From NCBI RefSeq assembly GCF_050947875.1, contig NC_134568.1, positions 258,923,115 to 258,987,114 on the forward strand: a stretch of DNA of 64,000 nt, read 5' to 3'. The stretch is from Dermacentor variabilis. Taxonomy: Eukaryota > Arthropoda > Arachnida > Ixodida > Ixodidae. Positions 45,901-55,073 of the stretch are shown here, one piece after another (position 1 is the first letter of the stretch; each line of letters begins with the position of its first letter). The position numbers were made by a program, and so were the translations under genes. Below the pieces are notes generated by a model. It was given only the letters and a program-made list of their open reading frames with translations. It searched no databases and was not told the origin of the DNA.

Positions 45901-48900
45901 ATTTACGATCATACATCATTACTGGATAATGTTGGGCTTGGTCACTAACCATTGGGGAAAGTTTAAGTAAGGACTGTTACAGCACTACACTGTAGCTGCA
46001 TTCAAAGCACCCATCCTATTCACCGAATCTAGCACTGCAGCTGTCAACTTTTTACCAGTCTGAAAAAGCACTTGCAAAAGGTGTACATATTTCTACTTAT
46101 GAAGATGCCATGACTGCTGCATGCCTAGTCACAATTTTTCCTGGGTTTCTACACAGGTTAAAGGAGCACTGCCAAAAGGCATTCATCTTTGGGGATGTCT
46201 TGAATAAGTGGAAAGTCAGATTTCTTTAAAGCTTGTATTATCTGTACCCCTTCATTTACACTCTGAGTAAGGGTTCTTAAGGTGTTATACTACTACTGTT
46301 AATTTGAAAGTAAAATAACAATGGTAGTTTAGAATGAGCATCTCTTGCATTAAAGCTCATGAAGGAGCACCTTGAGAATGGGCTTTTGGAATCGACTTTG
46401 CTGTGTCGATCTTCCACCATGTGTGCATGGACATTTTGTTAGCCATGTCCTATGCTGCCTCTGGTAGATTCAGCATCAGATTGAGGGCGAGTTTCGTTTC
46501 TACGAAAATTATTTGTCATAATGTGGGTGCTTGACCTGTTTTGTCTGCTGTGCTGTAATGCTCAACTGTTTCATTTCATTGATGGGGTTTAATGTCCCAG
46601 TGCGGCACAGAGGCTGTGAGGCATGCTTTAGTGGGTACTCTGGATTAATTTTGACCACCTAGGGCTTTTTTAACATGCGCTTAGTGTAAAGTCCATGAGC
46701 ATTCTTGCATTTCCCCATTGGAGTTCAGCCACCATGGCAGGGTATTGAATCCATGGCCTCCTGCTCGGCAACAGAATGCTGTAGTGACTAAGCTACTGCA
46801 TCAGATAACACTCAACTCTGGGCATCTATATTTATTGCATATTGTGGAAGCTACAGAAAAATGATTTTCACTTGTATTTGTAAATTACCCTCCTGCAATA
46901 CTAAAAGCATCATTCTTGCTGCAAGAAGACAGGTGGTGGCGGCACCTTGCATTTCCCACACCAGCTTGCCGTGACATCGGAAATTTTGATGGTGTCTGCT
47001 AGGTCCTAGTTAATTCTTTATGGATAAAAATAGACTACATTGTGTTTTAAAGAAGCCAATGACTGAACATGCCAAACTTCTGGAACATTAACTGAGCTCG
47101 GCAGGGTCCAAATATGAAAAGTACTTGAAATCTGTGACGTCGCATTGACATACCAGCTTTACGGTTTCAGTGCGAAAATTTGAACAAATTCATTTTATTT
47201 TCTGATAATCAACCTATCATTGTGAAATTAATGACAATAGAGTTCTCAAACAATGCTTTATCCGTCTAGACTTATTTGTGCTTTGCTTTAGTGGGCCTTT
47301 AAAGAAAACTGAATGACCTGACCCACGAAAACTGACCACAGATCTTGTGTTACTTAAATTAATAGTTTATTTGTTATTCGAAAAAAAAAATGCATACCAC
47401 ACACACTCAATGTTCAGAGTTGTATTTAAGTCGTGGGTACTTATCAAAATCTCTTGCGTGTTGAAACTGAAATGCTCTAGTACCCACTGTGGTAGCCTAG
47501 TGGCTATGGCATTGCGCTATTGAGCATGTGGTCATGGGTTCAATCCCGGCTGCAGCGGCCACATTACTATGGGGGTGGAGTGCAAAAACTCTTTTGTGCT
47601 GTGCATTAGATGCACATTAAAGAACACCAGGTGGCTAAAATTCCACACTACAGCATGCCTCATAATGAAATTGTGGTTTTAAACGTAAAGCCGCAGAATG
47701 TTTTCTCTTTTTTTATTTTTTCAATTGCCGTGGGGCAATATTTGTTCTATTTTCCCCCAGGTTATTGTGTCGGCAATCTCTCTATTGTCATTTGGAGTAC
47801 CTGCAGTGCCTCAAGATTACCTGTTTTGGTGAGTTACCCAGCTGAGGGCACACAAACGCAGTTCAGTCGACTTATGGTAATTCGACCTTGGTGGGCCATT
47901 CAAAACTGTTTCAACTTAAGGTCCAACTAAACTGTTCATTGAAAGCTTTAATGAAACCTAATTTATTTACTAAATCTGTCACATTATGATTGTATCATTC
48001 TGTTTTTGCAAGCAAGTTCTGCAAAAATGATCTCGCAGTGCTAATACTGTGGGATCCTGAAAATTCGAGTGGGTTCTTGAGTCTTGTCACAATCTCATGG
48101 TTTTCAATGGGAGAAAGGGGGAAGGGCGGGATCTCAGTATTTGGAGCACATTAAGGTGCAGACAGTTTATGTAAACACATTTGCTTATCATTGAAATCGG
48201 ATACCCGGACATGAATTGGAAATTTCGCATTGTGCTGTTCAAAGCTACAGCAAACACAGTAGTGCATTTTCCACTCCACTCTCCAGCTGCTCCGGCAGCT
48301 TCAATACGTGCTGTAGTAGGATTTCTGTGTATTGCAAGTTGACAGGGACCATTTGATGCAAGCATGGTAGTGAACCAACAGCTCCAATCGCATTTGAGTT
48401 TATTGTTTCTTTGCACATTGCTGGCATTCTAGTCATTTCAATCATGACTATTCACATTTTAACCACGAGTAACGATTTTCTGCATTTACAGACATGCTGT
48501 CCCATTTAATGTGGCTTGTGCGACACTACTGGTATGGTCATGTATACAGGGTGTCTCAGCTAACATCAGCCAGAGTGTAAAAATATGCAAATACCACGTA
48601 GCTGGACTGAAGAAAGGTAATGTTGTTTGCTGTCACATGGAGATACTCAAAAAATTTTTTTCTTCTGCCTAATTAGATAATCAGCCTTAATCAACTTCTC
48701 AAATATTATAATTAGATATGTGAGATATGTGAAACTCCTGATGCATCTTTCTGTTCCTCATTATGTGCTACATAAGTGTTTTTCCCAGCGTGAAAGAAGC
48801 CCACAAATACATGCAAAGTGCCTTAAGCGGCCAGTTGCATGGCAATTTTGCGTGCATTTACGGCCTTTCATGCTTGGAAAAACACTTCTATTTAGCATGT

Positions 48901-50679
48901 AGGGAGCAACAGAAAGCTGTATCGGGAGTTTTTCATGTCGCGGTACAATTTTCCCATTTACTCTTTTCATCTAATTATAATATTTGAGAAGTTGATTATC
49001 TAATTAGGTGGAATGAAAAAAAATAGCTAGAGTATCTCCAAGCGACGGCAAACAACATTAGCTTTGTTCTGTTCAGCTACGTGGCATTTGCATATTTTAA
49101 AACTCTGGCTAAAGTTAGCTAGGACGCCCTGTATATGGTATGTTGTCAACACAAGATTCCAGTAAAAATGCCCCTTTCATGCATGTCAGTATCGATTGGC
49201 ACAAACTATGGTCTGCATCACCACGTGCTTCGCTGCTTCCTGTAGTCGTTTCTGTGCCAAACATTTGATTTCTTTTAGGGCAGATTCCATCCACGACATT
49301 TCGGCCATTACGTGGGGGAAAAACGTTTCCTACTTGTTTGGTCAAGCATGTGTATTGCGATTGCCAAGTATAGTAACGCCGTTCGTATCACAGCATATTT
49401 TGTTAGATTGTGCTATGGTTTATTGCAACCAACTTTGAGTTTCCTCATAGTTTGGATTAGCAAGATTCCACTGGATGCATAGCAAAACGTGATCAGCTTT
49501 GTCTGCGTGTGCAAAGAACTATTCTATGTTGCGAAGTTCTGCTTGCACTTCAGCCGCAGTCTGAAGGCGTCACCCTTACGTGCAAGTCAATGACTTGTGT
49601 GCTTTTACCTCATTGTCAGTGTTTACATACTCTGCCTGGAACTGGCTCGATTTCAACACATGACAATGCAAACAAGCTGTGCATGTCGACACATGATGCT
49701 GTGAAATAGCCATGATAGAGTGCGTAAGTGTGACTGAACGAGGACATAGAAAGAAGCAGATACACAGAGACAGAGCCATCTCTGTGTATCTGTTTCTTTC
49801 TGCGTCCTCGTTCAGTCGTGTTTACACACTCTATCATGGATTCAAGCCAACGTGTTTTAACCAATGTGAAATAGCACCATCTGAAAAACTTTATTATTGT
49901 TGGCACGACGCCATTATCCCACCGCACCCGCCGTGGTTGCTCAGTGGCTATGGTGTTGGGCTGCTGAGCACGAGGTCGCGGGATCGAATCCCGGCCACGG
50001 CGGCCGCATTTCGATGGGGGCGAAATGCGAAAACACCCGTGTGCTTAGATTTAGGTGCAAGTTAAAGAACCCTAGGTGGTCGAAATTTCCGGAGTCCTCC
50101 ACTACGGCGTGCCTCATAATCAGAAAGTGGTTTTGGCACGTAAAACCGCTTAATTTAATTTTTTAATTATCCCACCAGTTTGAGTATGAGCACTTATGGT
50201 GTAAATGGTAGTGCTTGTTGTCTAACTGTAGACAATATGCTCTAGTTCAAAGGGGCTGATGTTTTACATTTCAGGTTTAAAATGCGAGCCTTTCTGCTGT
50301 AGGAAACCACTGGGTATCTATCCTTCAGGACTTTTTTCCTATAGTCAAACTAAAGGGGAAGGCATATTTAACCAATGTAAAATTAGCAAAAGTCGACTAT
50401 GCCTAGTATGATATATAGGATTGGATATCTTGAGGGTGTAGGAGGGTGTGTATAGTATTGCACGATTATGACTGTCATAATCTGAGAAGTGGCTGTGCTT
50501 TCATAGTCACCTGGTAAACATACAAAATATGTCTAAGGCGAGAACTGCCTCTTTTTTTTTTTAATCCTCACAGGACAGTACTGTCACTTCTTGCTGGCAT
50601 GTTTGTCCCAAAAGCCATGGCTTCAGATGCTGATAGATGTGTCCTCTCCAACATTCGACAGTCAATGCAGCATGTCTGA
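33847..50679 (+). CDS. TMEM241: TMEM241-like nucleotide-sugar transporter (SLC35/DMT family), complete, 14 exons
   Basis: Multi-pass membrane protein of the drug/metabolite transporter superfamily; human TMEM241 has been linked to Golgi UDP-N-acetylglucosamine transport. Exons: 33847-33921, 34154-34200, 34841-34921, 37237-37318, 41237-41314, 41856-41945, 42249-42297, 43710-43758, 43822-43857, 43973-44007, 44094-44163, 44238-44325, 47761-47828, 50574-50679. They sum to 954 nt, giving 317 residues plus stop (human 296). Diagnostic matches: ITNKYVLTVERFAYPAIFQ, IYAGSRALTVL, IFLGIHNSLLLV, GFGSAMWWMLLHICCAG, AKVIVSAISLLSFG. About ten hydrophobic segments are expected. The start is supported by equal N-terminal length to the human protein and no in-frame upstream ATG in the leader. 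The intron after 42297 has a GC donor, and the donor after 44163 is non-consensus (GTTCTT). The C-terminal tail after the last membrane segment is unlike human. Confidence 0.92.
34154..34200 (+). CDS. TMEM241: TMEM241 exon 2
   Basis: Acceptor TTTTCCTGCAG; YVLTVERFAYPAIFQ, matching YVLSVLKFTYPTLFQ; donor GTAAGC, phase 2. Confidence 0.93.
34841..34921 (+). CDS. TMEM241: TMEM241 exon 3
   Basis: Acceptor GTCTGACAG; completes a Cys codon, then WQVLVAAVGFVIAASCWKWK, matching the WQTLIGGLLLHVSWKLGW region. Donor GTGAGT before an in-frame TGA. Confidence 0.88.
34922..37236 (+). other. TMEM241 intron 3
   Basis: 2.3 kb of AT-rich intron. Apart from an (ATT)n(ATC)n microsatellite at 36831-36872, I recognise no repeat or additional exon. 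Confidence 0.55.
36831..36872. repeat. (ATT)n(ATC)n compound microsatellite
   Basis: About six ATT units followed by about eight ATC units. Confidence 0.95.
37237..37318 (+). CDS. TMEM241: TMEM241 exon 4
   Basis: Acceptor TTTTTATTTCAG. One base completes Ile, then LTLQYIWKTIPYYTLSIYAG and SRALTVL, matching the VWLPASVLFVGIIYAGSRAL region. Donor GTGAGT, phase 0. Confidence 0.92.
37478..38037 (+). mobile_element. Internally deleted 560-bp mariner element
   Basis: Left end CTAGGGTCGTTCCGAAAATA and right end, reverse-complemented, CGAGGGACGTTCTGAAAGTA; TA at 37476-37477 and 38038-38039. The remaining coding sequence is the transposase N-terminus, MADRRVLTTWSPMEVRAVIQ (from 37684), and the C-terminus, AEAEQAVQQFLAFHGTEF then (after a frameshift) GFFKLIARYVKCLNVTGDYM and stop at 37936-37938. 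The catalytic middle is gone. Confidence 0.85.
38040..38744. mobile_element. ~0.7-kb repeat with TAGGGCTGTRCAAAT-like ends
   Basis: Left TAGGTGTGTGCAAATATTTA; right, reverse-complemented, TGTAGGGCTGTACAAATGGT. Rich in ATTCGAATA-type motifs. It abuts the deleted mariner. Confidence 0.6.
38745..40530 (+). other. TMEM241 intron 4, middle part
   Basis: Includes a G-homopolymer run at about 39202-39216. Otherwise AT-rich and without recognised coding or repeats. Confidence 0.5.
40531..40771 (+). mobile_element. tRNA-derived SINE (Ruka-like) with 14-bp target duplication
   Basis: Flanked by perfect repeats CACTGAAGGGCACA at 40517-40530 and 40772-40785. Internal blocks GCATTTCAATGAGGGCGAAA, AAAATTAATCCGGAGCCCCC, CACTACGGCGTACCTCATAA match the reference copy. 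The intact duplication indicates fairly recent retroposition. Confidence 0.92.
41237..41314 (+). CDS. TMEM241: TMEM241 exon 5
   Basis: Acceptor TTCTATTTAG; PLSIFLGIHNSLLLVHCGLD, matching AIPVFLTLHNVAEVIICGYQ; donor GTGAGC, phase 0. Confidence 0.93.
41856..41945 (+). CDS. TMEM241: TMEM241 exon 6
   Basis: Acceptor CTGTTACAG; SIFFSTNPKDLVAFTSVAVS then SIMLVTTVPR, a membrane segment aligned with the KTSPAKICSALLLLAAAGCLP part of the human protein. Donor GTAAGT. Confidence 0.88.
42249..42297 (+). CDS. TMEM241: TMEM241 exon 7 (GC donor)
   Basis: Acceptor TTTTTCCAG; GFGSAMWWMLLHICCA then a split Gly, matching GYFWAIIHLLCVG. Donor GCAAGT after 42297. Using the GT four bases later gives a stop in exon 8. 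Confidence 0.92.
42298..43709 (+). other. TMEM241 intron 7
   Basis: 1.4 kb, AT-rich. No recognisable repeat family and no additional exon expected. It ends CTATTGCAG. Confidence 0.55.
43710..43758 (+). CDS. TMEM241: TMEM241 exon 8
   Basis: Acceptor CTATTGCAG; GVILSAEKSSTVCIKT aligned without gaps to GAYKILQKSQKPSALS. Donor GTAATG in front of an in-frame TAA, phase 2. The following intron is 63 nt. Confidence 0.85.
43822..43857 (+). CDS. TMEM241: TMEM241 exon 9 (36 nt)
   Basis: Acceptor TTTATTGCAG; DAFNRQIIYATT aligned to DIDQQYLNYIFS. Donor GTTTGT (weak), phase 2. Confidence 0.8.
43973..44007 (+). CDS. TMEM241: TMEM241 exon 10 (35 nt)
   Basis: A pyrimidine tract ending TTTTCTAG precedes it; FILLLPASYFL with a split Gly, aligned to VVLLAFASHPTG. 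Donor GTGAGC, phase 1. Confidence 0.82.
44094..44163 (+). CDS. TMEM241: TMEM241 exon 11
   Basis: Acceptor TTCTTGCAG; GDFHAVFLYPYLTSPGFCWS then FV, aligned to GDLFSVLDFPFLYFYRFHGS. End chosen at AAG|GTTCTT so that the phase and length match exon 12. The more consensus-like GTGAAT at 44190 would require a 23-nt intron or run into a stop. Confidence 0.78.
44238..44325 (+). CDS. TMEM241: TMEM241 exon 12
   Basis: Acceptor ATTTCTTTTTCAG; SALLGSLLLILHPMISSLEV and NLNYIGLAK, aligned to SGFLGFFLMFSTVKLKNLLA and IFFAK. Donor GTAATT, phase 0. Confidence 0.85.
44421..44655 (+). mobile_element. tRNA-derived SINE (Ruka-like), diverged, in intron 12
   Basis: Blocks GATTAGTGGCTGTGGCGTTG, GGTTTGATCCCGGCCGCAG (B box), GCATCTTGATGGGGGTGATA, ACGTTAAAGAATCCCAACTG, GTGCCTCATAATCTG. 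Begins under 100 bp after exon 12. Confidence 0.85.
46158..47303. mobile_element. Probable ~1.15-kb TTAAAGG-type DNA element with a nested SINE
   Basis: Left GTTAAAGGAGCACTGCC and right, reverse-complemented, TTTAAAGGCCCACTAAAG share TTAAAGG and CACT only, so the ends are weakly supported. The minus-strand SINE at 46580-46805 lies within. Confidence 0.35.
46580..46805 (-). mobile_element. tRNA-derived SINE (Ruka-like)
   Basis: The plus strand carries the reversed order: GGGGTTTAATGTCCCAGTGC, GGATTAATTTTGACCACCTA, TTGCATTTCCCCATTGGAGT, GCCACCATGGCAGGGTATTG, with the tRNA-like end near 46800. Confidence 0.8.
47482..47705 (+). mobile_element. tRNA-derived SINE (Ruka-like) just upstream of exon 13
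   Basis: Blocks CCACTGTGGTAGCCTAGTGG (A box), GGGTTCAATCCCGGCTGCAG (B box), TGCACATTAAAGAACACCAG, GCATGCCTCATAATGAAATT. Its 3' end is about 55 bp before the exon 13 acceptor, so its T-rich tail merges with the splice-acceptor region. Confidence 0.88.
47761..47828 (+). CDS. TMEM241: TMEM241 exon 13
   Basis: Acceptor TTTTCCCCCAG; VIVSAISLLSFGVPAVPQDY then LF, aligned to IITAGLSILLFDAILTSATT. Donor GTGAGT, phase 2. Confidence 0.93.
48547..49131. mobile_element. 585-bp mariner-type MITE with long inverted repeats
   Basis: Left CAGGGTGTCTCAGCTAACAT and right, reverse-complemented, CAGGGCGTCCTAGCTAACTT. TA is duplicated at 48545-48546 and 49132-49133. Inverted similarity extends over ~190 bp per arm (GGAGATACTC..., TTGAGAAGTTGATTATCTAA). 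The ends match those of the 2.26-kb element at 61381-63643, so it is probably a nonautonomous derivative. Confidence 0.88.
49710..49839. repeat. Long near-perfect hairpin (~60-bp arms, 8-nt loop)
   Basis: Arm 1 starts CCATGATAGAGTGCGTAAGT and ends GATACACAGAGA; arm 2 starts TCTCTGTGTATC and ends ACACTCTATCATGG. Only a handful of mismatches along the arms. Located in TMEM241 intron 13. Confidence 0.95.
49924..50165 (+). mobile_element. Full-length tRNA-derived SINE (Ruka-like) with 11-bp target duplication
   Basis: Perfect flanks ATTATCCCACC at 49913-49923 and 50166-50176. The A box lies in GGTTGCTCAGTGGCTATGGT and the B box in GGGATCGAATCCCGG. The body has GCATTTCGATGGGGGCGAAA, GTGCCTCATAATCAGAAAGT and ends in GGCACGTAAAACCGC plus an AT tail. 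It is the best preserved copy in the window and was used as the reference for the others. Confidence 0.95.
50574..50679 (+). CDS. TMEM241: TMEM241 exon 14 (stop codon)
   Basis: Acceptor TTAATCCTCACAG. The first base completes Trp, then TVLSLLAGMFVPKAMASDAD forms the last membrane segment, and the tail RCVLSNIRQSMQHV ends at TGA 50677-50679. Phase fits exon 13 exactly. The tail has no counterpart in human. Confidence 0.85.
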
Positions 50680-52161
50680 TTGGCATGTTCATGTGTTGTT
50701 ACCTGCATATTAATTTTGCACCCAGTACTTAGAAGAAAAATCTCATGCATATAAAGGGCACTTTGCTTGAACTTTTTGGCTATAAGCATATGAGTTTCGT
50801 AACAATGTGCAAAATCAGACTAAATATTTTTTTTAAACATTGAATTCATTAAATTCATTGCACTTATTGCCATATTTAATTAGCAAGTATTAGGCTCTAT
50901 GGTGCCATATTTGCTTAATTAAATGTTTTTGACGAAGCTTTTATATGTTGTAAGAAACAGATTTCACGATGGTTATTTTCATTTATCATTTTTTTAATTC
51001 TCCTCCATTGGCTTGCACACTTCTGTGTTGGCACTATCAGCGAAATTAGCACTCAGTGCAATATCTGATGAAAATAGAAACAAAGAAGAATCATTAGGAA
51101 ATACAGCCGTAAGCTGGCTCTCTGTTGCTGTTGCTCTGATATATGTTATGAGAAAAGTTGTCTTACGGCACAGTGTTTTGTGTAAGTGACGTTGCGCTAG
51201 AGCGTATTTGGAGCAGCTCATTTGTGATTGAGTAGACAGCTATTGTCACTATTTTTAACATAGTGTATAAAACGAGTGCCAAGCAAGTGTACTAGTTTGT
51301 GTCTTTTATTGTTGGTTCCTTAAAGGGTCACAAAAGAGAACTTCTCTTTGTAGACAGATTTTACAAGTGAGCACTATTGGTAAGACAGAAAGGATGCAAA
51401 AAGTTCAAGATTGCTAGTGACGCCATCTTAATATTTCTGCATTTGCACCCCATGACGTCATAGATTTTTGGCAGTGTCTACCCTGAGCCTAGTCTATCAA
51501 CAACAAAAAAAAAAGTTGTGTTGCACTTGAATGTATGCTGGGGGGACTCGGTGGGCAACATCATTTGTGGCCTCATTTTCTGCACAAAAAGGTTCAAATT
51601 ATACCACTTGCTTCAAATGGGATGAGCAAAAATTTTTAAGTACAGTGCAGGGAATATAATTATGTCATAGTTTCAGGAACGCTTTATTAGCAGGGTGGAT
51701 GACTGTCACATGCGCACTTTCAACTGCAGTTGAAACCAAATACTGTTAAAATCTGTGAGCCTTAAGGCTCCTTTGTACAAACTTGTACAAGCTTTGTACA
51801 AGCCAGTGGTGCTTGCAGACTTCAGTTGTCTTGAGTTTGAATGCTCTTTGGAAACGTGTGTGACCAGAATATTGTGTACTACTATTAATAATTCAATTTC
51901 ATATTTTTGGGCAGATGTTCTAATTGCGGAATTGAAGCCTGTCAGAGCTCGAAGCATGTCCACTTTGTAGGGAGTGTGAGATCAGCACTATCAGGTCGTT
52001 ACTCCTCAAACTGTGAGAAAGTAGTTTAGTGTTCCAGTTAGTGCTGTCCCAGATTGCTTTTTGTGAAACTGTTAACTGGAACACTAATGCTGCAACACCA
52101 CCCCCAATCCCCATAGATTTGGAAATGAAGACTGAAACTTGTGCTAGTCACAGGATTCCTA
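50680..52161. other. TMEM241 3' UTR and downstream intergenic DNA
   Basis: No AATAAA was seen soon after the stop; an ATTAAA variant is at about 50848. A TTAAAGGGTCACAAAAGAGA motif at 51323 looks like one end of a TTAA-type MITE, but I could not place its other end. No gene supported. Confidence 0.45.
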
Positions 52162-52947
52162 TTAAAGGGACAGAAGACCACTCGGAACATGAATCGAGAT
52201 AATTTCGCAGATGGATTGATCCCCTATCATAGTGGCTAAAATGAGCCATGTTTTTCTCATTAAACATGGATTTATATTTTTAATTCGTCATTCAAAGTCT
52301 CAAAACATGACCTTTGGTGCCCCATGCAGCAAAAACGTGAAGCTGAATAAGAGGTCCACCATGTGGCCTTCTGCTAGTGTACACGATTCCTGGTCTCTTC
52401 ATCAGTATTAAAATGCACTATACTTTTTATTATTATAAGTTTTTCCTGACTTACAATGTGCCGATAAGCCTTTGTTTTCAGTGAGTTGACTTGGCTCTTC
52501 TATCGACAGAACAACAAAGATGGGGGCCAGCCAGCCATGACGTAGGCGTGTACTTGGAGAAAAACACGTTACAAATATAAAGAATGTCCTTGCAAAAAAC
52601 ACAAACTTGCTGCAGCAGCTTTTTATTTTCAAAAGTGGTTGAAAAGGTCAAAATGTAGGCGGCCAACCACAGTTACACTCACTCCTGTGAAAGCAGAACG
52701 ATGGGGCCTTTCACAATTTTCAAGGTGAGCTATCGACATCACTCTCACTTCTCAGTGTTGCTGGAGGAGGGACTCTTACTTTTTAAGAGGCTGCTCAGAT
52801 CGAAAAATTAGGCTTAGTAAATATCCACGCGCTTTTGGAAGTAACCGCTGCAGACACTACTGATTCACTGTAAATACTACCGAGGGTGAGCTTTGCCTTG
52901 CGCCGTAAAAAACTAGGTCCCTGAAAGTTGGTTGTCAGTCCCTTTAA
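52162..52947. mobile_element. ~0.79-kb TTAA-type MITE
   Basis: Left TTAAAGGGACAGAAGACCAC and right, reverse-complemented, TTAAAGGGACTGACAACCAA. The TTAAAGGGAC end is shared with the nested element at 7868-9348. Non-coding. Confidence 0.75.
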
Positions 52948-54260
52948 GTGAACACGCATGCATTGATCACAGCCAGCTTAAATTCTGCATTTGCAACATG
53001 TGCCCTAATGTAACATTATCAAGTTACTTATCAGATCTCGGCTAGTTGTTAGTTAAGTGATAGTATCACATATTAGCTGTTGTCTGCTACTGCTAGTAAT
53101 TTGTTGGCACAAAAAATGACTTATTCATATGCATATGAAGTCTTGCAACATATTGCTCTTCTCATTTGAAGCATGTGGTATAGTATTGTGAAATGTGTTG
53201 TCGCACATGGCGCTGTCATTTGAGCGTGAAATCCTAAAAGTAACTTTGGTCTCAGCACCAATGTTCAACCAATTTCCAACAGATTTGGAAATAGTTTATG
53301 AACTGTCTGCCAGTTTATATTTATATAATGTTTCTCTTTTGGTTCGCTTTAAGGATGTTTGAAAATTTTCTGAAGTGCTTCAAACTTAGGTCTATCTGTT
53401 GCTGACATCACCTAGTTAACCCATTCATCACTGCTTCTTCTGTTACTGCTTATCTTGCTCGTTCTGCTTGTAAGAGGGTTTACTAATCCAAGAACTTTGC
53501 ATTGTGATTTCATATCTGTGCTAATGTTGGTGCTGTTAAAGAGGTGTTCCATAAGGAGGCGTTAGGTTGCCTTTTGAAGTCATTTTAGTGTGTGCATTCA
53601 AAGGTTAGTGAATGGCAGGGTGACTTATCAATTTTCCTGGTCTCTTAAGCCATGCAAGACCTTTAAGAAGGTTTTTAAGGACTTTCAGAACTTTTTTTCC
53701 CCCCTTTATTAGTGGCTCAGAATGTTTCACTGCTCCTCTAGTTTGCTTTTGTTTGTTTACCCATGGTGCTGTAATGTCTTCTATGACATCACAAAGACCC
53801 TTGGGAGGAGGTAAATACATTCTCTAGGGAGAGGTACAAAAGGGGTTCATTCTGTGTCCTAACTCTCGGAAGAGGTGGACATTACTTTCACTACACATTG
53901 CGAAGTCCAGATGGCTAAATTAAAGGATTCATTAATAACCTGATTATTCACTTGAGGACACATGTTGACATTGAAAAATTGAAGCCAAGTAGAGGCTGTG
54001 TCTGCTTTGCAGAAATCGTTCGGTTATCACCACTTTCGAAATATTTAAGAATCTGCTAAACACTGCATTGATATTTTAGTCAAGGTTGTCCCACACTGCT
54101 TAAAGGACACTTTTCGGGAACTGAATTGGAATACCAGTGGTCACATAAGGATGGATAACTCAAAAGTGGCATTAGTCTTAGGATTTCTGCTAAGCAGACA
54201 TGACTTCACTGCTGTTCTGCTATTGCAACACTTGCCAAGTAAATGCAGATTGTGTATGTA
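52948..54260. other. Intergenic DNA, nothing recognised
   Basis: AT-rich; short random frames only. Confidence 0.45.
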
Positions 54261-54815
54261 CAGTTAAAACTCAATTTAACGAAGTTATGACCACGATCAA
54301 ATTATTTCGTTAAATCAGGAAGTCTGTAAAATTGAGAAAGGAATTTTTTGATCCTTCGAAATCTAAAATTGTAACGTAGTGACATGCAAAAGCTACCATG
54401 GCATTGTATTGCCACTAATCTATCCATCTGTCGCGTATATCATGAAATAACGAAAGCAACCACCGCTTTCCATACAGAGGCAGTGTTGAGCCCACTGTTC
54501 CACACATGGGTGTGGCGTGCAACCTTGTCAAAATAAAGCTAGGGACAGGACCGTGGCGTCTAGTTGTTTTAGCACGATAGCTTTAGAGGCACGCTCAAAG
54601 AAAAACTCGTCTGCGTGAAAATTAGAAAGAAATCTGTGCTTTTTTTGCTCATTTATTTCAGGAAAAACTTTGCTAAATCAAGTTTGGACAAGTTAGCTTT
54701 GTAATTCGGCTTGATGTCAACATTGAACCCTATGGGTACCTTCCGGGGAATGGAAATTTCTTGGTTAGATCGGGAGCTTCGTAATATCAGGTATCGTGAG
54801 AATAAGTTTAACTGT
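54261..54815. mobile_element. ~0.56-kb MITE, family B copy 2
   Basis: Left CAGTTAAAACTCAATTTAAC, right end ATAAGTTTAACTGTA; TA flanks at 54259-54260 and about 54814-54816. It aligns in inverted orientation to 22211-22793. Confidence 0.8.
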
Positions 54816-55073
54816 ATACAGTTTGCTGAATGTTACTGCTTTTTCTAATTGCATTTAATGGGAGGTTCAATTCTGTACTTAAAAGAACTGTTGTCTGTCT
54901 GGAATGTGTCCTGATGTTACGGTGCTAAAGGCTTTGTTTTAAGCATATATATATAAAAAACCCCAAATAAGGAATTAGTTTCTGCTTTGTCAGTGCCTCA
55001 AGGAGAGATTCACCTACGTTACCACCATGATCAGTGAGCAGTGTATAAGAAAGGTATAAAATAGAGTGAGTAA

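Noticed and set aside
48492..48531. Candidate last TMEM241 exon after CATTTACAG
   Set aside because: Its first base would complete a TGA stop with the TG left by exon 13.
49924..50000. Possible true tRNA gene (A and B boxes present)
   Set aside because: The boxes belong to a SINE head: no complete cloverleaf follows, the body and tail match other dispersed copies, and target duplications flank it.
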